DNA of 16,191 nt, from contig JACDEN010000012.1 of NCBI GenBank assembly GCA_013816415.1, forward strand, positions 1-16,191, given 5' to 3'. Shown one piece after another: positions 1-8,063 of this stretch. The notes beneath the pieces were generated by a model. It saw only the letters and a program-made list of their open reading frames with translations. It was not told where the DNA came from and made no database searches. Position numbers and translations under genes: made by a program. Source of the DNA: Planctomycetota bacterium. GTDB taxonomy: Bacteria > Planctomycetota > UBA11346. Within the stretch, counting starts at the first letter, position 1. Every line of letters begins with the position of its first letter.

Positions 1-1
1 G

Positions 2-178
2 CCCCAGACGCCCGCGATCACCGCCGCTCCGCTGCCGGCGCCTGATCTCACGGCTCCGCTGTGGCTGACGCGCGCCGATCCCCTGGCCGACGAGGCCCGG
101 CGGCTCGGGAACGATTGCCGCCGCGTCGGTCTCTTCCTCGCCGCGCGCCTGCCCAGCGCGCCGCTGCCCGCACGATGA
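2..178 (+). CDS. C-terminal end of an unidentified protein (5' truncated by the window)
   Basis: The frame is open from the first complete codon at position 2 to a TGA at 176-178, giving 58 residues. The other two forward frames are closed by stops within the first 70 bases. The tail is rich in Pro, Ala, Leu and Arg. It contains PLWLTRADPLADEARRLG, a helix-like stretch, and ends in PSAPLPAR. I recognise no family from it. The start lies outside the window, so size, function and localisation cannot be judged. The same reading frame continues after the stop toward the open frame at 233-511, so the two pieces could be one decayed gene. High GC makes chance open frames common, and support is therefore modest. 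Confidence 0.4.
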   Translation, partial: PQTPAITAAPLPAPDLTAPLWLTRADPLADEARRLGNDCRRVGLFLAARLPSAPLPAR

Positions 179-232
179 CCCTCGTCGACCGCTAAAATTC
201 TCGCTTATCAGCTTTGGCGAGGATGCTGGCGG

Positions 233-511
233 GTGATGGGAGGCCTCACTGTGGCCACGCCTGCACGACCATGGAACCGCACGCACCTGCTCACGTTCAC
301 CGCGCAGAGCAGCGGGAATGAGAGCAGCTGGACGGTGATGCTCAGCGACACCGCGAGACCGTCCGGATTCCGCTCCGCTCCGACGCAGAGCGAATGGAGC
401 GACGGCCTGTCCGCGAGCTGGACCGTCGACGCCGCCGGAGCGTGGAGATACTGGGGTCGATCGACGCCAGAAGGTGAAGCGGGAGCGGTGCGCGTCGAGG
501 TGTCGGTCTAG
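233..511 (+). pseudogene. Possible remnant or small gene: beta-rich 92-residue fragment
   Basis: This 92-codon open frame starts at GTG 233 or ATG 236 and stops at TAG 509-511. No ribosome binding site is well placed; the nearest purine run, GAGG, is about 15 bases upstream. The product has no signal peptide. It reads like the interior or end of a beta-sandwich domain, with alternating hydrophobic and polar residues and several tryptophans (SSWTVMLSD, EWSDGLSASWTVD, AWRYWGRS). It lies in the same frame as the open tail that ends at 178, separated by a TGA and a short unlikely stretch. A remnant of a larger secreted protein is as likely as a real small gene. No function is proposed. Confidence 0.3.
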
Positions 512-813
512 GCGGAGGCGGATGAACAACATCTTCTGCTAACGCGCATGTATTCCCGATGCGTCTTGCGGTGGCTCAGGGGTGTTTGCCGAACGGATGA
601 CGCCTGTGAGCAGATCGCGGGCACAGTGGCGCGGAAGTCGGCATGGTCCGTGCAAAAAATTGACGCGCGGCGACGCGATGACCACTGAGTGAAAGCTGAA
701 GCTAAAGCTGAAGCCGAAGCACATCACGGCGAACAGCGGTCCGTGAAGCACAGGGCCGGCACCGGGATGCAGTCAGATCTTTCCATCGTGGCGGATCGCT
801 CGATCCTCCGCGC
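512..813. other. Intergenic region with one hexanucleotide tract
   Basis: About 300 bases without a convincing gene. Open frames here on the - strand have no ribosome binding site and no recognisable product. The only structure I see is the AAGCTG tract at 693-720, listed separately. The promoter of the downstream SGNH hydrolase gene must lie here or further upstream, but I could not pick out a convincing -35/-10 pair. Confidence 0.5.
693..720. repeat. Short tandem repeat, AAGCTG-type hexamer, about 4.7 copies
   Basis: Consecutive hexamers read AAGCTG, AAGCTA, AAGCTG, AAGCCG and then AAGC. Substitutions fall only at the last two positions of the unit. The tract lies in a non-coding gap 93 bases before the SGNH hydrolase start. 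It is one of several 6-7 bp tandem tracts in this window. Confidence 0.85.
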
Positions 814-1539
814 ATGACCACGACCTCCGCTCCCTGGGCCCTCGGACTGCTGCTGCTCGTCGCGGGCGCGACCATGGCGGCGGCCGTGGATGCGCTGCCG
901 CCGGTATCGCGCGACCAGGAGCCGTACTGGGTCACGCGTCATGCGGAGTATGTGGCCGAAGCCAAGAAGGGGCCGTACGACATCCTGTTCGTCGGCGACT
1001 CGATCACCTTCTGCTGGCGCTGGGAAGGACAGGGGAAGGAACCGTTCGAAAAGCACTTCCCCGACCTCGTGAAGAGCACGCGCTTCTTCGGCGTTCCCGG
1101 CGACGGCGTCCAGCACCTGCAGTGGCGGCTCCAGAACGGCGAGTTCGACGGACAGCATCCCAAGGTGGTGTGCCTGCTGATCGGCACCAACAACATCGGC
1201 ATCGATCCGGCGCTGATCGTCGCGGGCGTGAAGCAGAACATCATGGAGATCCAGAAACGTTCTCCGAATTCGAAGATCATCCTGCACGGCATCTTCCCGC
1301 GCGACGAGAAGCCGAGCCCGGCACGCGATGCCATCACGGCGATCAACGCCGAGATCGCGAAGTTCGCCGACAAGGACAAGGTCGTCTACATCGACATCGG
1401 CGACAAGTTCCTCCAGCCCGACGGCACCATCAGCAAGGAGGTCATGGAGGATTTCCTGCACCTGACCGCCAAGGGATTCGACATCTGGGCGACCGAGCTC
1501 GAGAAGCCGCTGCGGGCGCTGCTGAAGGACGCGAAATAG
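814..1539 (+). CDS. Secreted SGNH/GDSL-family hydrolase (PAF acetylhydrolase-like)
   Basis: A 241-residue protein with an N-terminal signal peptide (hydrophobic stretch at residues 8-24, likely cut after the Ala-rich end near 24). The SGNH blocks are all visible: GDS with the nucleophile Ser63 (LFVGDSIT), the block II glycine in GVPGDGV (93-99), GTNN at 124-127 with the oxyanion Asn126, and DFLH at 213-216 supplying catalytic Asp213 and His216. This order and spacing match the PAF-AH beta/gamma-like branch. Members act as esterases, often removing acetyl or other acyl groups from carbohydrates or lipids. The substrate here cannot be read from the sequence. After export it should act in the periplasm or outside the cell. 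No good Shine-Dalgarno site precedes ATG 814, but the signal peptide supports this start. It appears monocistronic. Confidence 0.9.
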   Translation: MTTTSAPWALGLLLLVAGATMAAAVDALPPVSRDQEPYWVTRHAEYVAEAKKGPYDILFVGDSITFCWRWEGQGKEPFEKHFPDLVKSTRFFGVPGDGVQHLQWRLQNGEFDGQHPKVVCLLIGTNNIGIDPALIVAGVKQNIMEIQKRSPNSKIILHGIFPRDEKPSPARDAITAINAEIAKFADKDKVVYIDIGDKFLQPDGTISKEVMEDFLHLTAKGFDIWATELEKPLRALLKDAK

Positions 1540-1750
1540 GAGTGCGCTACCGTCGCTCGCGGGAGTCGGTGAGGGTCAACGAGCGGGCGAGCCTTGGGCA
1601 GCTATCTCACACATCGGCCGGGCGTCGTCAGCATCCTCCCTCAGCAAACGACAATGGCGTTGCCAGGACTGGCGTCCGCCATCAGGCTGGTGTACCCTCG
1701 ATTGGCGGCAATTTCCGACGTCACCCGCAACGGACGGAGATCTCGATTCC

Positions 1751-3571
1751 ATGCACCCTGCAATCTTGTGCGCGCTGATCCTCCTCGGTGGTCCGTGCAT
1801 CGCCGCCGCGCAGACGGACCCGGTTGCAGACATCATCGCGGCGGTGCAGGCCTACAACACGCAGCGCGGTCCGCTATCATCCATCGAGACGGCGGTCCAG
1901 GCCCATCCCGAGGCGGCGGCTCCGGCGGCGAAGCGCCTGATGGACACATGGAATCCCGAGAAGCCCATGGATCTGCCGGCGATATCCTTTGTGCTCGCCT
2001 GCGCGAAAGGACCCGAAGGCGTGCCGCTTCTGATCCGCGGTGTCCGGGAGCATCCCGACTTTGAGGCATTTGGGAAAAACCTCGAGGAACTGTGCCATGA
2101 TCTCTGTCTGGAACGCGTGTACCACAATGCGGACGAACAAGGCGTCCTATCCGTTGTACCGCGGCTGGTCGCCGAAGGGCGCTTGATCGGCTCGACGACG
2201 CGCCCGACCTGTCTGCGCGCCCTCGGCAAGCTCGATGACCGCCGCTGCGACTCCGGCCCGTTCGCAAAGTCCCAGCGTCGGCTTCATGAGCTCGTGGGGA
2301 CAGGTATTTTTGAGGTGCTCTCCGGCGCTCTCGGCGACACCGACCGCAAAACCCGATGGGACGCGGCAAACGCCCTCGGCGCCTTTGCCGATCCCAGGGC
2401 GATCGCAGTGCTGCTGCCGCTGCTCGGGGATCCGGATGCGTGGATGCGATCGTCGGCCGTGTCCGCGCTCGGCGACCTCGGCGATCGTTCGGCGATCGAC
2501 CCCATCATCGCCGTCCTTGGCGACAGCGAATCGCACGTGCGACAGCACGCAGCCTCCGTGCTCGGTCGGTTTGGCGACAAGCGGGCCGTCGCACCCTTGG
2601 TCGAACTTCTCAAGAAAGCCCAAGAACTGGAGGCGAGCGACATGATCGAGGCGCTCGGCCGTATCGGCGATGCCGCAGCGATCGATCCGATTGCATCCAG
2701 GCTATCGGACCCGAGCGAGAATGTGCGCCGGAGCGTGGCCGTGGGAATGCTCAAGGCGGGATCGGCCGTCGCGAGATTATGCGAGGTGGCGGAGCACGAT
2801 GAGAAATCCGGAGTACGTTGCGCCGCCGTCGAGGCGCTGGAGGAGATCAGCGATCGCGCCGCTGTCCCGTGCCTGCTGAGGATCCTCGCTTCAAAGGACC
2901 AGGAGGTCGTCGGCGTGGCGGCAGGGGCTCTCGCGGCAATCGGCGGCGAGACCGGAATCTCCGGTCTGTTGGCGGCGCTGCGCTCGCCGAAGAAATCGAC
3001 AGCGGAAGCCGCGCTCTATGCCCTCTGCCCTCGTCCTGAGTTCGCCGCACATCTGCTGCCGCTGCTCGACGACCCGCGCTTGCGCGTCCAACTGATGTTC
3101 TTGTGGGTTACGGACGAGGACGAAGGGAGGCGCGAGCAGGTGTGCGCCCGGTTCGCGGTGCTCTCCGCCGCGCAACGCCGCGACATGCGTGGATGCATCG
3201 ACAACTCGGACTTACCAGCCGCGGCCAAGGAACGGATGCAGCAGGCCCTCGCGTCGGCGCCGCCCCCGAACGTCTTGGAGATCGACCTCACCGGATCCTG
3301 GATCGCGACCTCGCCCGATTGGGCGCCCAGGGAAATGCGGTTCAAGGACCAGGAATGGCTCGTCTACCAGCGGGAGGACAAGCGCGCCGGCGCGCTCGTC
3401 AGCGAGGGTTCGTGGACCATGACCGAAGATCAGGTCGAACTGTCGGACGGGGTGGAGTATTTCACGGCGAAGGTGACGAGGGTGGGGGCAACGGTGGTCT
3501 TGGAATTTGACACGGGAAAGAGATGGACGCTCGTCCCCTCGCGTGGTGCGGGGAAGCAGAACGAGGAGTAG
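1751..3571 (+). CDS. Exported HEAT-repeat (PBS-lyase-like) protein with C-terminal beta domain
   Basis: A 606-residue protein with a signal peptide (residues 1-20, ending CIAAAQ). Residues about 21-180 are helical with no clear family match. Residues about 186-445 hold a run of HEAT-like repeats of about 31 residues, for example RWDAANALGAFADPRAI, MRSSAVSALGDLGDRSAI and VRQHAASVLGRFGDKRAV, the pattern of the PBS-lyase HEAT-like group. Residues about 511-597 form a separate beta-rich domain starting LTGSW and ending RWTLVPS, which looks like a small lipocalin-like or META-like barrel. Such repeats usually serve as protein-protein scaffolds; no enzyme motif is seen. The Cys15 context (GGPC) is a poor lipobox, so a lipoprotein is unlikely. 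The start ATG 1751 follows a GGAG about 11 bases upstream. It stands alone between non-coding gaps of about 200 bases. Confidence 0.85.
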   Translation: MHPAILCALILLGGPCIAAAQTDPVADIIAAVQAYNTQRGPLSSIETAVQAHPEAAAPAAKRLMDTWNPEKPMDLPAISFVLACAKGPEGVPLLIRGVREHPDFEAFGKNLEELCHDLCLERVYHNADEQGVLSVVPRLVAEGRLIGSTTRPTCLRALGKLDDRRCDSGPFAKSQRRLHELVGTGIFEVLSGALGDTDRKTRWDAANALGAFADPRAIAVLLPLLGDPDAWMRSSAVSALGDLGDRSAIDPIIAVLGDSESHVRQHAASVLGRFGDKRAVAPLVELLKKAQELEASDMIEALGRIGDAAAIDPIASRLSDPSENVRRSVAVGMLKAGSAVARLCEVAEHDEKSGVRCAAVEALEEISDRAAVPCLLRILASKDQEVVGVAAGALAAIGGETGISGLLAALRSPKKSTAEAALYALCPRPEFAAHLLPLLDDPRLRVQLMFLWVTDEDEGRREQVCARFAVLSAAQRRDMRGCIDNSDLPAAAKERMQQALASAPPPNVLEIDLTGSWIATSPDWAPREMRFKDQEWLVYQREDKRAGALVSEGSWTMTEDQVELSDGVEYFTAKVTRVGATVVLEFDTGKRWTLVPSRGAGKQNEE

Positions 3572-3766
3572 GAATCATTCGCCGTCCAGACGATGGGAAC
3601 GGCTGGTTGGTTGCCGCAACTCATCCGCACGAGGGAATGCGCATATTGGTACGGACCGATGGTCGCCGCCGTGTTCACCGACGCGACGGCCGCAACTGAG
3701 CCGACCCGAGGGAAATAACGGGTAACGCCCTCATCTTCCCGGCACATCATTCCGGTGGGGGGTCCG

Positions 3767-4807
3767 ATGTCCGTCCGCCATGCGATCACGGTCCTGCTGC
3801 TGGCCGCCGCCATCGACGCCATGGGCGCCGTCGCCGACAAGAGCCCCGACCGGAAGACCGACAAGCTTCCGGCAACCTGGGGTGAAGGGCTGGCCGCCGG
3901 CATCAACCCGGGGATCGCAGCGAAATACCCCGACGCCGCCGGCCTCGCCAAGGATCCTGACGTGTACGCGGTGGAGGACTTCGAGTCCGGGCGCATCCAA
4001 TTGCCCTATACCGAGGGCGACCGGTGGGACGCGATGATGAAGGTTACCAAGACCTCGCCGCTGGCCGGCTCGTTCAGCGGCGAAGTCACCTGGGCGCAGG
4101 GCGACAACGGCGGCGCGAACCGCTACTGGTTCCCGAAGAAGGCGCACGAGGGCGCGCATCCGGCGTACTTCATCCGCGCGTATCGGAAATTTGACCATGG
4201 CTTCTTTCCCGGGGACGTCAGCAAGAAGGTCGGCCTCAAGGGCATGGGCATCTGTTGCCTCGCGGCGAAATTCGATGGCCGCGGCGGCGCCAAGGCCGGC
4301 GGCGCCTGCGACGGCACCAACTGGTACACCGTCGAAGACCAGTTCGTCGGCTACGCGGGGAAGGGCGAGGGCAGTCAGAACGGATACGACTGGTTCGCCC
4401 ACCTCTACAGCTACGAGCCGTTCCCGAAGGAGTCGCTGGCCAAGGTCGGCGAGCTGAAGATCAACGATCCGCCGGCGACGCGCTGGTCGTGTTACGCGCA
4501 GCCGAAGCGCATGATCGCCTACGACGTGTGGAACTGCTATGAGGTCGGTCTGTATCTGAACACGCCGGGCACGCACGACGGCGAAGCGCGCTACTGGATC
4601 AACGGCGAGCTGCAGGCCCGCGTCACCGGCATCTGCTTCCGCACCGTGGCCGCCGCGCTGCCGGAGATCGCGACCCTGAACCTCTACCGCACGACCGAGG
4701 ATTTTCCCCAGAAGATGACGATGTGGATCGATGACATCGTGATCGCGCGGAGGTATATCGGGCCGTTGAAGCCGGCGGATGCGAAGGCGAAGAAGACGGC
4801 GAAATGA
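3767..4807 (+). CDS. Secreted concanavalin-like beta-jelly-roll protein, putative polysaccharide lyase
   Basis: A 346-residue protein. ATG 3767 is preferred over the in-frame GTG 3755 because a G-rich ribosome binding site (GGTGGGGGG) lies directly upstream and the signal peptide then begins properly (hydrophobic residues 6-20, likely cut after AVA at 21-23). The mature part opens with VEDFESG (69-75), typical for the first strand of concanavalin A-like jelly rolls. It ends with YWINGEL (276-282) and MWIDDIVIARRYIGP (319-333). Together this is the pattern of bacterial polysaccharide-lyase-like and laminin-G-like proteins (PL14/PL20-type folds). It probably binds or cleaves an acidic polysaccharide outside the cytoplasm, but I cannot identify the catalytic residues. 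Six cysteines in the mature part (for example the CC pair at 163-164, Cys181, Cys242) could form disulfides. The tail (335-346) is lysine- and alanine-rich. Confidence 0.75.
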   Translation: MSVRHAITVLLLAAAIDAMGAVADKSPDRKTDKLPATWGEGLAAGINPGIAAKYPDAAGLAKDPDVYAVEDFESGRIQLPYTEGDRWDAMMKVTKTSPLAGSFSGEVTWAQGDNGGANRYWFPKKAHEGAHPAYFIRAYRKFDHGFFPGDVSKKVGLKGMGICCLAAKFDGRGGAKAGGACDGTNWYTVEDQFVGYAGKGEGSQNGYDWFAHLYSYEPFPKESLAKVGELKINDPPATRWSCYAQPKRMIAYDVWNCYEVGLYLNTPGTHDGEARYWINGELQARVTGICFRTVAAALPEIATLNLYRTTEDFPQKMTMWIDDIVIARRYIGPLKPADAKAKKTAK

Positions 4808-4844
4808 TCGGGCTGTCGACCAATGAACTGCGGGGGTCTGGGGT

Positions 4845-5303
4845 TCAGATATCGGCGGTGCACTCCCGGCACTTCGACGCCTTGAACGGCACCGTCGACA
4901 GGCAGCGCGGGCATGCCTTGGTGTCGACCGGGGCCGGGATGGGTTTTTGGAACGTCGCGAGAGCCTTGATCACCAGGAAGATGCAGAACGCGATGATGAG
5001 GAAGTTGATCAGACTGTTGATGAAGGCGCCATAGGCGATGACCGGTACGCCGCTGGCGCGCGCCTCGGCGAGCGAACCGACCCGGTGCCCGGCGCTCTGC
5101 GCGTACTGCGACGCCTTGTCGAAATTCAACACGATGAAATGGTCCTTGAAGTCGAGTCCGCCCGAGAGCGCGCCGATCGGCGGCATGAGCACGTCGTTGA
5201 CCATCGACGTCACGATGGCGCCGAACGCCGCGCCGATGATGACGGCGATCGCGAGGTCGATGACATTGCCGCGCATGAAGAAGGCGCGGAATTCCTTGAA
5301 CAT
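4845..5303 (-). CDS. mscL: Large-conductance mechanosensitive channel MscL with C-terminal zinc ribbon
   Basis: A 152-residue inner-membrane channel that opens under membrane tension to release solutes on osmotic downshock. The start at 5303 is fixed by the conserved MscL N-terminus (FKEFRAFFMRGNVIDLAIAV) and an upstream GAGAGG on the - strand; a longer frame upstream is noise. TM1 is at about 16-43 and contains the pore motif GAAFGAIVTSMVNDVLMPPIG. TM2 is at about 88-113 and contains YGAFINSLINFLIIAF. The periplasmic loop between them is about 45 residues. After TM2 the usual cytoplasmic helix is replaced or followed by a compact CPRC (131-134) ... CREC (145-148) motif, a four-cysteine zinc-ribbon-like tail. 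It converges with the polysaccharide-lyase-like gene and diverges from the beta-helix gene. Confidence 0.96.
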   Translation of the reverse strand: MFKEFRAFFMRGNVIDLAIAVIIGAAFGAIVTSMVNDVLMPPIGALSGGLDFKDHFIVLNFDKASQYAQSAGHRVGSLAEARASGVPVIAYGAFINSLINFLIIAFCIFLVIKALATFQKPIPAPVDTKACPRCLSTVPFKASKCRECTADI

Positions 5304-5556
5304 GGCTGGTCCTCTCTCGAGTGGATGATGAGCGTGCCGCGGGCTGGCGGGCCGCGGCCACGGTACCGGTCGCGATCTCGACGCCTTCCGCGTCTCGGGA
5401 AGGTGCCACAGGCTCATCCGTCGATGCGCGCCGCGTTCGGGGCTGTTTCCAGCAAGGCGATCCGGGTCCAAAAGGAGCATGGCACCTGATCCGGAGACTG
5501 CAGGATGCTCGCGTTCGTAGAGCTTCAGCTCGCGGACGCCACCCCGGAGCCGCCTC
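5304..5556. other. Divergent intergenic region between mscL and the beta-helix gene
   Basis: About 250 bases that must hold the promoters of two divergent genes. I see no convincing -35/-10 elements, operators or stable hairpins. Just before GTG 5557 a GGAG (5546-5549) sits 7 bases upstream, which supports that start codon. Confidence 0.4.
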
Positions 5557-6672
5557 GTGAAGATCATTCCTGCCTGCCTCGCAGTCGCCCTCGCGCTCGT
5601 CCTGCTGCCAGTCCGGCTCGCCGCGGCGGACGCGGCCTCCCCCGCTGCCGAGCCGGTGCTCGAGCCATCCACCACCACCTGCCTCGGCGTCTACTGGATC
5701 GTGCGCGGTGACGATGACGGCGATGGACGCGTCGCTCTCGCCTGGCGTGTCGCGGGCGCGCCGGAGTGGACGCCCGGCGCCGACCTGTTCCGGGTGGTCA
5801 AGGGCCACCACAAGCAGCCGAAGGGCGCATCGCTCGACATCCCCGACGACGCGCGGCTGTTCGCCGGCAGCGTGCTGTGGCTGAAGCCGGGGACGGACTA
5901 CGAGCTGCGCCTGTCGCTCGCGGATCCCGACGGCGGCGCGGCCGAGAAGATCCTGCATGCCCGCACCGCGGTCGAGCCGTTCGCGGCCAAGGATGCTCCG
6001 ATCCGTCACGTGGCTCCCGGCGACGGCGGCGGCACGGGCACCACGGACGACCCCTTCAAGGGCCTGGCCGCCGCTCACGCCGCGGCGAAGCCCGGCGACA
6101 TCATGCTGCTGCACGCGGGCGTCTATGGGCCGCTCCCGATCACCGTCAGCGGTGAACCCGGCAAGCCGATCGTGTGGCGCGGTACGGATGACGGAGAGGC
6201 CATCATCGACGGCGGCGGCGTCCATCGCGTGATCGCGGCGGTGGGCGTGCACGACGTGTGGTTCGAGAACCTCACTGTCCGCAACGGCGAACGCGGCATC
6301 GCCTTCCATGAATCCCAGCGCATCGTGGTGCGCCGCTGCCACCTGTACAAACTGGTCTATCCGATCGCCGCGACCGTCGACAAGGGCAACGTCGGCTTCT
6401 TCATCTGCGACAATCTGATCGAGGGGCCGTGCGTGTGGCCGCGCACGGACGCCAAGGGCATCGAGGCCGAGCGCGGCATCCAGGTCATCGGCGAAGGCCA
6501 CGAGATCTGCTACAACCGCGTGCGCGGATTCGCCGACGCCATCGACACCTTCCAAGAGGGCCGCTGCTCGGCGACCGCGGCCGAAGTAGTCATCTTGGTG
6601 GCGACTCGCGGGTCGACCTCCGGCGCTTCCGCATCGGTGCCGCGAGAGGGTCACCTGCCGCGAGGTCCGTGA
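5557..6672 (+). pseudogene. Secreted FN3-like plus right-handed beta-helix protein, apparently truncated at the 3' end
   Basis: The open frame codes for 371 residues from GTG 5557, preceded by GGAG at 7 bases. A signal peptide spans about residues 1-24 (LAAADAA). Residues about 35-137 look like a fibronectin type III-like domain (LKPGTDYELRLSL). From about 150, GDGGGTGTTDDPFKGL and PGDIMLLHAGVYG mark the start of a right-handed parallel beta-helix, as in pectate-lyase-like and DUF1565-like proteins, with repeating rungs (FENLTVRNGERGIAF, IVVRRCHLYKL). The rung pattern stops abruptly after GFADAIDTFQEGRC (about residue 337, position 6567). The last 34 residues are low-complexity and unlike a beta-helix, and no alternative forward frame resumes the fold. 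Family members are usually several hundred residues longer. A deletion or rearrangement that removed the 3' end is the simplest reading. A functional short protein is possible but less likely. Confidence 0.65.
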
Positions 6673-6686
6673 TTGCTCGGATCTCT

Positions 6687-8063
6687 TCACGGCTTCTTCG
6701 GCGTCCCGACCGTGAACGTCCAGGTCCTGCTCCAGGGCGTGCCTCCGACATCAACGGTCATCGATACGCGGTAGAGACCGTCCTGCAGCGGATCCTTCGG
6801 AATGAGGCCGACGATGCCATAGAGCTGGTTGTATGCGATCTCCCCACCGCCGTGCGCGTCGACCGCATGGCAGTCGATGGACTTTGCGCCGGATTTTCCA
6901 GCGAGTTCGAGCTTCCATGTGGTGAGGACCGCTGACGAGGAGGCGAATCTGACGCTGATGGGATAGCCGGTATCGTGGTCCCCGGGCGTCGGGTCGGCAT
7001 GCGACCGCGTCGCGCGCGTCGGCACATCATGCTGATCCGGGGCCGGGACCAGGATGGGCAGCACGGCTTTGGGCGCGAGGATGCGTCGTCCATCGATGGC
7101 GATGAATCCGCGTTCGACGCCGAGCCCGAAAGCCAGAGTGTCGGAGCGCAGGAGGTCCTGCCGATGGTACAGCGCTGCCGTCATATGGGCGGCTGCGCGC
7201 GCCGGCTCCACGTTCCTGGCGATGTCACTCTCCCTGCCGGCGGCATCGCCATCGGGCGAAAAGCCCGGGGCCCCCGCCGTCTCCTCGTTCTGCAGGCTGC
7301 CGGTGGCCGCCATGTACCGGCAATGCATCTGCACCGCAGCGCTCAGCGCCGGATCCTCCGGGCGCGGCGTCACGCCGACCTTGCGGCGCTCGCCGTTGAT
7401 GCCGAGGAGGACCGGCAGCGTCGCTGGAGTGGTGGTCGCCAGCAAGCGGCCGACGGCCGCGGGTTTCTGCCCCATCGGCCCGAACGACAGCCCGGTGATC
7501 TCGAGCTTGCCGGTGCACCAGCGTTCGTCGCTGGCGGGAAGCGGAAACGCATATGCGCCGTCTCCGAGAACAATCCCATCGACGCCGACGTGATCGAAGG
7601 CGCCGTCGCCATCGACGTCGATGATCGCCACGCGCTCATCGCCGAGCATGCCGGACAGCTCGGTGACGGTACGGTAGGTCCACGTGCCATCGGATGCACG
7701 CGACCAGGCGAGATCGATGGTCCCGCCGCGATGGCCGTTCGACGAGCCGAGGGCGATGGTCATCGACCCCGGTCGGACGGTGACGTACGTCCCGTCACCG
7801 GTGAGATCGATTTCCAGCTGACCCGTGGCCGGCTGCCGCGTGGGACAGCGGTGACCGGCGAGGATCACGGCCTCTCCGACCGGATGATCCATGACCGTGT
7901 CGCCCTGCATGAGGTATCTGGTCTTGGCGCGCGCGGGATGCAGGGCGAAGGAGATGGGCCGATCCACCGCCGGTGCCGCGGCGGGCTCGTGCGCGGCGTG
8001 CGCGGCCCAGATCTGGATCGGCAGCATGGACATGACGGCGAGACGCGCGAGGGAGGACGCCAT
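6687..8063 (-). CDS. Secreted CAP (SCP/PR-1-like) domain protein
   Basis: A 458-residue protein. ATG 8063 is preferred to GTG 8090 because it gives a clean signal peptide (residues 1-24, ARLAVMSMLPIQIWAAHA). Residues 25-215 form a beta-rich region with DVDGDGAFD (149-157), an EF-hand-like calcium loop. Residues about 218-330 are the CAP domain: LGINGERRKVGV, then DPALSAAVQMHCRYM with His247, then NEETAGAPGFSPDGDAAG, and ALYHRQDLL. The usual His before the Glu pair (HEE) is Asn here. Residues about 365-455 form the C-terminal beta domain often found after bacterial CAP domains (LIPKDPLQDGLYRVSM, WTFTVG). CAP proteins are extracellular; bacterial ones have no agreed activity. It converges with the truncated beta-helix gene, 14 bases away. 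Confidence 0.8.
   Translation of the reverse strand: MASSLARLAVMSMLPIQIWAAHAAHEPAAAPAVDRPISFALHPARAKTRYLMQGDTVMDHPVGEAVILAGHRCPTRQPATGQLEIDLTGDGTYVTVRPGSMTIALGSSNGHRGGTIDLAWSRASDGTWTYRTVTELSGMLGDERVAIIDVDGDGAFDHVGVDGIVLGDGAYAFPLPASDERWCTGKLEITGLSFGPMGQKPAAVGRLLATTTPATLPVLLGINGERRKVGVTPRPEDPALSAAVQMHCRYMAATGSLQNEETAGAPGFSPDGDAAGRESDIARNVEPARAAAHMTAALYHRQDLLRSDTLAFGLGVERGFIAIDGRRILAPKAVLPILVPAPDQHDVPTRATRSHADPTPGDHDTGYPISVRFASSSAVLTTWKLELAGKSGAKSIDCHAVDAHGGGEIAYNQLYGIVGLIPKDPLQDGLYRVSMTVDVGGTPWSRTWTFTVGTPKKP

Noticed and set aside
1550..1600. Terminator hairpin after the SGNH hydrolase gene (CGCTCG ... CGAGCG)
   Set aside because: Six-base arms with a loop of about 22 bases and no T-run; expected by chance at this GC content.
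3593..3718. A 41-codon open frame on the + strand between the HEAT-repeat and lyase-like genes
   Set aside because: No ribosome binding site and no recognisable product; length is within chance for this composition.
5479..5520. A 13-codon open frame after AAAGGAG upstream of the beta-helix gene, as a possible leader peptide
   Set aside because: The ribosome binding site is only one base from the ATG, too close to work normally, and the peptide shows no attenuator-like residue run.
4684..6690. A 668-codon open frame on the - strand across mscL's promoter and the beta-helix gene
   Set aside because: Arg/His/Asp-rich composition without any domain, opposite the recognisable beta-helix gene and overlapping mscL. 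It is a GC-rich shadow.
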